A stretch of DNA of 60,000 nucleotides, taken from Nematostella vectensis. Taxonomy: Eukaryota > Cnidaria > Anthozoa > Actiniaria > Edwardsiidae. A program made the position numbers and the translations under genes. The notes under the pieces were generated by a model, which worked only from the letters and a program-made list of their open reading frames with translations, searched no databases and was not told the origin of the DNA. Position 1 is the stretch's first letter. Every line of letters starts with the position of its first letter. The stretch spans positions 6,124,741-6,184,740 of the forward strand of contig NC_064038.1 of assembly GCF_932526225.1 (NCBI RefSeq), given 5' to 3'. Below, piece after piece: positions 22,613-60,000 of the stretch.

Positions 22613-24865
22613 AACCTCCCAAGAAGAACAATCACAAAGCCATAAAAATACTCATCGTAAACAATCGTTTCTAGTCTTCAAAAATATAAGATAAGTTTCT
22701 CAATGTACATATAAAACACGTACTAGAAACAAGAAAGGTTAAGCGCTTCTCAAACAGGGTATTCTAAAAGTCAACATTATTTTGCGCTAAGAAAAGTGTA
22801 CCAGGCTGTTAAATAAGTAATATAAAATCATAACTTTCTATTGTTCTGATTCTTGATGTGCTACTGCCCTGAGTATTAATTATTTACACTTTATAATTCG
22901 ATACCGTTTCTCATTGGTTATTTCTTTACACGGTTGAGCTTGAAGCATGTAGGTTGCATGTAGGTTACATGGCAAGACTGTGTTAGGGTAAGGTGTACAG
23001 CCCGTCTGACAAGCGAGAAGTCCAAGCTACTTACAAAATAATGCGATTCAAGGCTGCAGGTAAGAAACCATGAAACTTCCTTAATGGGTCACTTTGAAAA
23101 GTTATCTTTTTGTTTCAAAATTTTCATGCAAAGTGAGTAGGGCCAAAAGAGATTATATGATTTTACGATTTTTCGAGCTTCGACTGCTGATTTGCATTTT
23201 ATCTTTCCTTTTCATTTAGTATGTACAGTGCGATTTTATAAAACCAAATCATGGATTGAAGAGAAATCTTTCATTGTGCGTCCCAAAAAGCTGACATGTG
23301 TTTTTCCAAGATATTTCTAATCGTTAAAGTTTGCTCTGCTTAATTTCCTGGCCTATCAAAGATGATCAAAATTTACAAACAAATTTGACTAAATTAGTCT
23401 GCGTTGAATCATAGCTTTAGGCAAATTTTCTCGAAGATAGAGTTTATAGTACTAGTTAAAGTCTTAGGACCCATCCAAGCGAAAAAGAATAATAAAAACA
23501 GTGCTGGATTGCGCTAGAATTATACAAGACAAAGGCAGATATTGTTTCTTTTCATAAAAAAAGCATTATTTTCGTAACCGCATACATATATACTCTGGGG
23601 AGTCGTTTTCGGCATTTTTACATAAAAGGAAACAAATAATAGAACAGCGGCAGGTAAATGTATCACGCCAACTGAGTGTAAACTCTTTCTTTTTTTTTAT
23701 TCCTAGTCTTTGTGTTTCAAATTAATAGTGCGGCTCTTTTCAAAAGTCCATGGGAAACACACCGATGTCTGTGAAATGCGAAAAACATATTAAGTAAAAT
23801 TCCGACTATTGGATTTTATCATGGCCTTTTGAAAATGAGATAAAAATCGTAGTGAATCATTACTATCACCTGAGACAACAAGGAACTTAGCTTATTTATA
23901 CTCTTTTTGGAAAGCGTACAATTCCAAAAAAAGTTTTCGATAACGGGGTGAAGCATGACGTACTAAGGGTAAAAATAACTAGTTTTAAACAAACCATAGC
24001 CATGGCAACAGGGTCTACCCCATCCAGCCTTATTGATTACTCCAGGTCTAACATATCAAATCAAAGCTGTTCGACAAACTCAAGCCTGTCAAAGAAAGAA
24101 TAGTCAATATCCTAGATCTTAATTATGGTGTGATTATGATTTTCCGATGACAAATCGGCGTAAACGGATTAAAATTAGTCCGCGAAGTGATGAAGTTTAG
24201 TTCAGCAGTTTATTGACTTCTAATCTAGCAGGTGGCGCATGTCTCAGTTTTAGAACCATAAAATCAAAAGTCTTTTTTCTTCTGATAAGTTTACAAAAGA
24301 ATTCAATTTGTTTTTCTGCTTACTCATTATGAAATATTGATTAGCTTAGATTCTGAAGAACATAGTTTTGACATTTGAAGGATAGGACGTCTGACATGCA
24401 TAGCAACATCATCAATAGAAGTAGAGAGGATTCGTAACAACAGAAGAACCATCGATTACTCTGCATTTCTACTAGATAACACGATTGAACATCGAAGGGT
24501 CGAGGTAAGAGAATACTTTTTAGTTTAAAAACTCAAAAAGAGAGTTTTGATTTCGCTTGAGCACACCTTTGTTTATTTCGAGCTCCGTCAAACTTTCTTT
24601 TAGCCGCCCAAAATATATTACTTAGCTTTATGTCTTGAAAAAAGGCGAAAATGTTTGCGATCCCAAAATGTCAAGTTTTCTTCTTTATTTGGACGGGACG
24701 TGTAAATTAGTGATTTTTGATCATATTAAAACCCTAGGTAAAATAAATGATTCCAAAACTGTTCTATCCATTTTGTATGTAGTGTGCTGTTTTATTTTTT
24801 CCGCCGATGATATCTGAATTTAATATGTTCTTCAGCAACCTACAAAACCAGATGGTCGCAAACAC

Positions 24866-26185
24866 GCGATTGAATGAATGAGACAGGCTAAAAGGATTTT
24901 TCACAAAGCTTAGGCTTCAACATCACATACTAAGGAGTATCGAAAATTGAAATAAACGCAGCCTAACGGGTGTGGTAACAATAACGTATCTAATGAACGC
25001 ATAGAGTATCATCTCAGTCCATAATTTTAGTTGGGTAAAGAAGTGCATTTAGTATAATTTAAACGTTATCCTGGTATTGTTACTATCCATATAAAAATGT
25101 GTTTACCTATTTATGGTTTTGGATGCGATTTTCTTATTTTTACCAGCAAAAGATAAAAAAACAGCACTACAATTTTTTTGTTTTTTTCGCAATTTTGCCT
25201 TTCCACTTTTTTTTTTAATTTCCATTTCATACCACTATGAACACGAAAAATAAGATAACATAATGAAGTATTGCTATTTAATTTAGTAATATTGAAAAAA
25301 TATATATATAAAATATATATAATGAGCTTGTCAAATTAGGGTATAATATTTATCATGATATTTCCTACACAACATTAAAACGGATGCGCCGCATTTCGAT
25401 CTTCTTATGTGATAAAAAAGTCATCACAATTTCGGGATTGTCAGCTTCTAGACAACATCTTAAAAAAGGAACTTTCTTTATGAGAGTAACTTCCGGCATA
25501 ACTTTGCAAAATACAAACACTTTTAGGGGTAAATCAATTTCAACTAAGGGAAGAACTCTATCATAACTAAATAGAAGCCTATCACATCGAAGCCTATCAC
25601 ATTTCTAGCGTGCTATGTTGTTAGCGATCGCAGGACGTTAAGTACAACATTTGGGACAATTTATGATTCCTTATTGGCTACACAAATGCCGCCAAACGAT
25701 AAAAGTACTGTATAGTACTAAAAAAATAAGTTTATTTTTATATATTTATAAAACAAATATATATACGTCTATATATATATGTCTTTGCTCTTTACTCGAG
25801 GACGAAAATAATACATTATATCCCTAAGAGATTGGTGAAGCAAAGTGAAGTGTATGTCTCAAAAGACTACGCCTTTTTGAGGTATCAAGGAAATGTTTAG
25901 ATTAATTAGAAAGAATTAATTCTCACAAGGTAAAGTCATATTGAATACTACATATGCAAATTTAAGTATCCAGAGGCCGCCTTCGTACACGTCTAAACTG
26001 GGATATCTGTGGTGGCTAGTTATAAAATGCAACTGGTTTTTATGGTCTTTGTAGTACTAAGAAATATGCAAAGTTGAAAGCTGAAGCACACATGGATTCC
26101 AATTTTGTCAATATCTCAATGCACAGTGGCGACTTATGACTGTCCCAAGGATAAGATGGTCAGTAAATTTAGCCGAAATGTTAAG
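24866..26185. other. AT-rich intergenic stretch, nothing recognised
   Basis: Very AT-rich with short TA microsatellites near 25305 and 25745. Short frames here lack any recognisable motif. Confidence 0.5.
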
Positions 26186-26189
26186 AGGC

Positions 26190-29125
26190 ACAACCAGCTA
26201 TGTCTCCTGCAGAGATGAGTGATTTTGACAAGATCAAAGACGCGATTCTGAAGCGATATGATAAGGAAGACAAGAGAAGATAGTAACAAGAAAATGTATG
26301 CCAATGTGTCCAAGAAATGGACAGAGCCAGACTAAAAAGAGAGTGAAGTAATCATTATTGCACAGATGGTAGATGACATCTCCCCTGGAGTACATATATT
26401 GGTCTTAGAGCATAAATTAAAGACGGGATTAGATGCTTTTATACTTACTTTTATACAAAGACCTGCCTTTTACGATAAAGTCAACCTTGCAGATTCCAGG
26501 CAAAACTCGAGAGGTACAAAATCCGAGATGTACAAGACCCGGGAATTCAACTAATTCGATGGATACAGTTCTCCGACCGGAAAGACTGGATACGGTTCCA
26601 AACTACACCTCAGCCGTTAAAGAATGGTTACACAAAAGACATTCGCTAATTTCCTTTCGGTATTGCCACAAAAAGGTCTCAACAAGCTCACTGTTCTCGC
26701 CACCTTTGTATTGCCTTCAATTTTCCAGTACATCGAGGAATGTCAGAAGTACGATCAAGCTATCGAGACTCTAGAAGCACTCTTTGTTAAGCCGAAGAAT
26801 AAAATCTTTGCTCGTCATGTCCTCACCACTCGAAAGCAACAACCCACTAAAACACTCGATGAAGGCCCGCAAGCCCTGAAGACCCTAAGCAAGGTTTGCA
26901 ATTTCAAAAGAGTCACGGCCGCCAAGTACTGCGAGGAGAGTATAAGGGATACATTTATCACCGGACTGCAGTAAAATTTGATACGACAAAGGCTGTTGGA
27001 TCTCAAGTCAATGTTTGATCAAGCTAGGTCCTTGGAATCATGTATGCGCAGTTGGAAGTCCTTTATAGCACCTTCACAGCCTATCAATTCAGCACAATCC
27101 CTACTAGCTACCAGGGTAGAGAATGTCCTGATTCTCCCAGCATTCTAGCCGCAGCAGCACCTGAAGGCAATTCCTATTTCTTTTGTGGAAACGTGGGAAG
27201 CCAGTACAGCCTAAAGATAAAGTGTCAGCTGCGGTCTGGTAACCGACCCTCGCAATAGTCCCCAGCCCGAAGTCACTCTCAAAGTCGTTGGAATCTGTGA
27301 GTGTAAACCTGACTCCAGACTGTCACCCAGTCGCTACTAAGTCCATGAATAACAGGAGTGACAACTCTGAATTCATTGACAAGGAGATGACAAGGCTTTT
27401 CTCAGAAGGTATCATTTAACCAAAGTCACTCACCATGGCGAGCCCAAGTGGCTGTTATGAAGGTTGAAAACCACAAGAAGAGGTTGGTGATTGATTACTT
27501 ACAGACCAATTACCGCTTAACCAATCTGGACGTTTTCCGTTTACCAAGTATGGGTAAAATGATGAACAAGATCGCACAGTATAGGGTCTTTAGCACTTGA
27601 CCTTCGGAGCGTCTATTATCAGGTCCTGATAAAGGAGGAGGACAAGTCCTACACCGCGTTTAAGATGCGTAGTAACCTTTTTCATTTCACACGTCTACCC
27701 TTCGGTGTAACTAACGGTGTCGCCTGTTTCAAAAGGGAAATTGTCAAGCTGGTGGAGGAGAATAACCTCAAGGCGGTATTCCCTTACCTGGACAGCATCA
27801 CAATATGTGGAAAAGACCAAGAAGACCACGATGACAACCTGAAGAACTTCCTAGAAGCTGCGAAGCACAAAAACATCTGCGAAAACGAGGCAAAGAGTGT
27901 CTTTTCTACCCGGCGCCTACCACTTCTTGGTTATGTCATTGAGCAAGGCAACATCGGCCCTGATCCTGAGCGACTCCAGAATGGAAAGCCGGTAACGTTC
28001 TTTTCACGAACTCTCCAAGTCAGTGCGCTCAAGCACGCATCTGTAGAGAAAGAAGCCCAAGCCACAGTAGAAGCTGTAAGGCATTGGAGGCATTTCCTAA
28101 CAGAAAGGCATTTTAAGTTATAGATCGGCCAAAAGTCTGTGGCCTATATGTTTGACCAACGACACAAGGGATAGATAAAGAACGACATAATCATGAGGTG
28201 GAGGCTAGAGTTGTCTAGTTACAGTTTTGATACCTATCGTTCAGGAAAAGGAAATATCTCTTCCGGCACTCTTTCAAGAGCCATCTGTTCTGCTGCAACC
28301 GATGAGGATACCTTGTACAAACTACATTATGTGTCGCTGTGTCAACCCGGTATCTGCCTTATTCTCTAGATGAAATCAAGCATGTTGTCAGTAGGTGGCC
28401 CGTTTAGGAGCCACATTACTACAAACCAGAAAAGGTTCTTCTTATCAAAGCCCCTTAGCCTTTTGAAAGACTCGACATTGACTTCAAGGGGCCTCTACCT
28501 AGCAGTAATGGCAACTACTACTTCCTTAACATCATGGATGAGTATTCAAGATTCCCATTTGTATTATCCTGCCCAGATGTTTCAACGTCTACTGTTATCA
28601 AGTGCCTTACCTCACTTTTCTCCCTTGTTGGAATGCCGGCGTACATACACTCTGATCGGGGAGCGTCATTCATGAGCAGTGAACTCCAAGGATTCCTGGC
28701 AGAAAAAGGGGTAGCAGCAAGCCGTACCACAAGCTACAACCCTTAAGGGAATGGGCAAGTTGAAAAGTACAATGGCGTAGTTTTGGCAGGGTATCACAAT
28801 GTCTCTGAAGCCAAAGAATCTGCCAATCAAGTATTGGCAGGTTGTCCCAGATGTCCTACATTTGATAAGTGCACGGCGACCAACAAGACGCCAGATTTGA
28901 TTTCTCTCGGAGATCTTCATCTGGTCACCCCATACCCACGTGGCTTCCTACACATGGACCTGTCTTACTCAAGAGGCATGTGCGTGCAGTCCAAGACTGA
29001 GCCCTTAGTGGATGACGTGGAACTTATACAAGCATACCCTCACTTGACCTGTCTTACTCAAGAGGCATGTGCGTGCAGTCCAAGACTGAGCCCTTAGTGG
29101 ATGACTTGGAACTTATACAAGCATA
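26190..29125 (+). pseudogene. Degenerate Gypsy (K02A2.6-type) gag-pol remains
   Basis: A broken retroelement read across many stops and shifts. 26190-26520 resembles the gag of one Gypsy type (KDAILKRYD). 26600-26975 resembles the gag of another (NKIFARHVLTTRKQQ, CNFKRVTAAKYCEESIRD). 27290-27985 is reverse transcriptase (RLPFGVTNGVACF, with the catalytic YLDS near 27790). An internal deletion near 27983 joins it straight to RNase H (FFSRTLQ, KHASVEKEAQ). 28440-28760 is the integrase core with Asp in LDIDFKG, Asp in HSDRGASF and Glu in GQVEKYNG, interrupted by a TAA at 28744. The last 80 bp are tandemly duplicated (28968 and 29048). No LTRs were recognised. It cannot be functional. Confidence 0.8.
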
Positions 29126-29134
29126 CCCTCACTA

Positions 29135-31375
29135 CGCCCATGGTTGTGCTGTTGTTTTATCTGTTACTGTAATGTACGGCTGTTGTATTGTTGTGTTGTA
29201 GAGCTGTAATGTTGTGTTATCTCTTATTGTATTGTACGGCTGCTGTATTATTGTGTTGTAGGGCTGTTGTGTTATCCGTTATTGTATTGCACGGCTGTTG
29301 TATTGTTGTGTTGTAGGGCTGTTGTGTTGTTGTGTTATCTGTTATTGTATTGTACGGCTGCTGTATTATTGTGTTGTAGGGCTGTTTATGCTGTTGTGTT
29401 ATCTGTTACTGTATTGTACGGCTGTGTATTATTGTATTGTACGGCTGCTGTATTATTGTGTTATAGTGCTGTTGTGTTGTACGGCTGTTGTGCTGTTGTG
29501 TTATTTGTTATTGTATTTCACGGCTGTTGTATTGTTGTGTTGTAGAGCTGTAGCGTTGTGTTATCTGTTTATTGTATTGTACGGCTGTTGTATTATTGTG
29601 TTATAGTGCTGTTGTGTTGTACGGCTGTTGTGCTGTTGTGTTATTTGTTATTGTATTTCACGGCTGTTGTATTGTTGTGTTGTAGAGCTGTAGCGTTGTG
29701 TTATCTGTTTATTGTATTGTACGGCTGTTGTATTATATTGTTATAGTGCTGTTGTGTTGTACGGCTGTTGTGCTGTTGTGTTATTTGTTATTGTATTTCA
29801 CGGCTGTTGTATTGTTGTGTTGTAGAGCTGTAGCGTTGTGTTATCTGTTTATTGTATTGTACGGCTGTTGTATTATTGTGTTGTAGGGCTGTTTATGCTG
29901 TAGTACTGTTGTGTTATCTGTTACTGTATTGTACGCCTGTGTATTATTATGTGGTAGGGGTGTTGCACTGTTGTGTTGTAGGGCTGTTGTGTTGTCGGAT
30001 TGTTAGGCTGCTGTATTGTAAGAATGTTTGAGTTGTAAAGCTGTTTGACTAGTAGGGCTGTTTGTGTTGTTGGGCCTTGTGAGTTTTTGTTGTAGTCTGT
30101 TGTGCTGCAAAGCTGTTTTTGAGTTGTAGGGCTGTTTTTATTGTAGGTCTGTTTGGTTGTGTTGTTAAGTTGCAGGTCTCTTGTATTGCTTGCCTGTCTG
30201 TGTTGTAGGGCTGTTGTGTTGTTCGATCGGTTGTAGACCTGTTGCATTGTTGGGTTGTTGGGTTATAGAGCTACTGTGTTGTAGGGCTGTTGTGTTGCTC
30301 GATCGGTTGTAGACCTGTTGCGTTGTAGAGCTGTTGGGATGTTGTGTCATAAAGCCGCTGTATTGTTGGGCTGTTCTGATGTAGGGCTGTTGTGTTGTAG
30401 AGCTTTTGTGTTGTACGGCTGTTGTGTTGTTCGATCGGTTGTAGACCTGTTGCGTTGTAGAGCTGTGTTGTTGGGTTGCCCTGTTGTAGAGCTGCTGTGT
30501 TGTTGGGCTGTTGTGTGGTAGGGCTGTTGTGTGGTAGAGCTGTTGTGTTGTAGGGCTGTTGTGTTGCTCGATCGGTTGTAGACCTCTTGCGTTGCAGAGC
30601 TGTTGGGATGTTGTGTCATAAAGCTGCTGTGTTGTAGGGCTGTTGTGTTTAGGGCTGTTGTGTTGTAGAGCTGTTGTTTTGTAGGGCTGTTGTGTTGTTT
30701 GATCGGTTGTAGACCTGTTGCGCTGTAGAGCTGTTTTGTTGGGTTGCCCTGTTGTAGAGCTGCTGTGTTGTTGGGCTGTTGTGTTGTAGAGCTGTTGTAT
30801 TGTTTGGCTGTTAGGTTGTTGTGTTGTAGGGCTGTTGTGTTGTAGGGCTGTTGTGTTGTAGAGCTGTTGTGTTGTAGGACTGTTGTATTGTTCGGTCGGT
30901 TGTAGACCTGTTGCGTTGTAGAGCTGTGTTGTTGGGTTGTTCTGTTGGAGAGCTGCTGTGTTGTTGGGCTGTTGTGTTGTAGAGCTATTGTGCTGTTGGG
31001 CTGTTAGGTTGTTGTGTTGTAGGGTTGTTGTGTTGTAGGGCTGTTGTGTTGTAGAGATGTCGTGTTGTTGGGCTGTTAGGTTGTTGTGCTTTGGGGCTGT
31101 TTGAGTCGGAGGGCTGTTTGTGTTGTTGGATTGTTGTTTTGTAGGGCTGTTGTGTTATTGTAAGGCTGTTTGAGTTGTAGGGCTTTTGTGTTGTGGGGCT
31201 GTTGTGTTGTAGACCTGTTGCGTTGTAGCGCTTTTTTGTTGTAGGGCTGTTTGGTTGTTGTGCTATTGGGTTGCAGCGCTTTTGTGTTGTTGTAAGGCTG
31301 TTATGTTGTTGTATTGTAAGGCTGTTGTGTTGTTATATTGAAGGGATGTTCTGTTGTATGACGGTTGTGTTGTAT
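29135..31375. repeat. 2.2-kb G/T-rich minisatellite
   Basis: Degenerate copies of short units such as GTTGTGTTGTAGGGCT and ATTGTACGGCTGTTGT, with very little C or A-run on the plus strand. A higher-order unit of 140 bp recurs three times between about 29480 and 29880. A longer block with TTCGATCGGTTGTAGACCTG recurs near 30220, 30298, 30430 and 30567. Open frames on both strands here are repeat by-products. Confidence 0.93.
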
Positions 31376-31656
31376 GGGTTAGGCTTTTCTTTGCTGAGCT
31401 GTTAGTTTGCAGGGAACCTCGTCGATTGACTATCACATCTTTCAAGACAAACCGAGGCAAATCAATTTTTCTTTCTTAGCATCAGCCAGTAGCAGAGCAA
31501 TGCTTATTTTAAAGAGAAAAGAGCAGCAATGAAGTGTTTAGTTTGTGTGTGAGCGGGCTTAGGATGAGGCCGTTTTCTACCCATTTCGGAATTTATTTGA
31601 ATTTATTAGTTCTTCAAAGCGATTCTCATCTTTTTTCTTTTGTTATTCTCAGCGAA

Positions 31657-60000
<28,344 letters not shown>

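Larger units (their letters stand above)
17820..24865. repeat. 3.7-kb tandem duplication with internal 51-bp arrays
   Basis: The sequence after the first array (18881-21143) reappears after the second (22613-24865) at an offset of about 3.72-3.74 kb with only scattered differences. The two ends match exactly at ACCAGATGGTCGCAAACAC. Each copy is therefore [51-bp array plus about 2.25 kb]. An older, diverged partial copy with a single 51-bp unit lies at 17820-18120. No coding sequence was found in the 2.25-kb part. Splice-like motifs such as GGCTGCAGGTAAGAAAC (19329, 23056) and GGTCGAGGTAAGAG are kept in both copies, so a noncoding transcript is possible but unproven. Confidence 0.9.

Noticed and set aside
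21787-22635. 282-residue frame in the second 51-bp array
   Set aside because: Same repeat effect as in the first array.
25384-25566. 60-residue frame in AT-rich DNA
   Set aside because: No motif, no neighbouring exon, and expected by chance.
29267-30619. Val/Leu/Cys-rich and Asn/Thr-rich frames
   Set aside because: Low-complexity translations of the G/T minisatellite on the two strands.

Overview
The window is animal nuclear DNA. The genes have spliced exons with GT..AG borders and AATAAA signals, and the rest is AT-rich sequence with many minisatellites, LTR and LINE debris, TIR elements and one GC-rich Polinton. The gene and repeat types (PAN-EGF-pentraxin-like protein, multi-exon orphan protein, K02A2.6-type Gypsy, Polinton with this gene set) point to a cnidarian, most likely an anthozoan such as a sea anemone. 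I infer the host; no single sequence proves it.

Layout. 1-1471: 3' end of a Gypsy retrotransposon (integrase, polypurine tract, 169-bp LTR). 2496-13297: an eight-exon gene for the WD40 protein DCAF12, a CUL4-DDB1 substrate receptor. Its joined exons give exactly 387 codons plus stop. Its second intron is almost entirely a 6-kb minisatellite. 13552-15161, minus strand: exons of a RING-finger gene that converges on DCAF12. 15700-16270: LINE tail. 17820-24865: a 3.7-kb tandem duplication, each copy led by a 51-bp repeat array. 26190-29125: degenerate Gypsy remains. 29135-31375: a G/T-rich minisatellite.

31657 to the right edge: a secreted or surface protein gene (signal peptide, PAN/apple domain, EGF modules, then a pentraxin/laminin-G-like domain). 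Its introns are very large. One holds a 1.94-kb foldback element and a complete three-exon orphan gene (35898-39969) with one frameshift near its end. Another, about 18 kb, holds a broken EGF exon, two TIR elements and the Polinton.

47443-58030: a decayed 10.6-kb Polinton/Maverick with inverted terminal repeats of about 340 bp and a 6-bp CACGTG target duplication. It lies in a tandem repeat rich in TGACGTCA-type sites. It carries an integrase, a protein-primed DNA polymerase B remnant, a capsid-type protein, a packaging ATPase remnant and several small membrane or coiled-coil proteins. Most are broken by deletions or frameshifts. Two of its reading frames are also cut by in-frame stops, and all four of those are TAG. 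No protease gene was seen.

Host genes and mobile DNA are largely independent. DCAF12 and the secreted protein gene look functional by exon phase. The repeats and elements sit in their introns and between genes.
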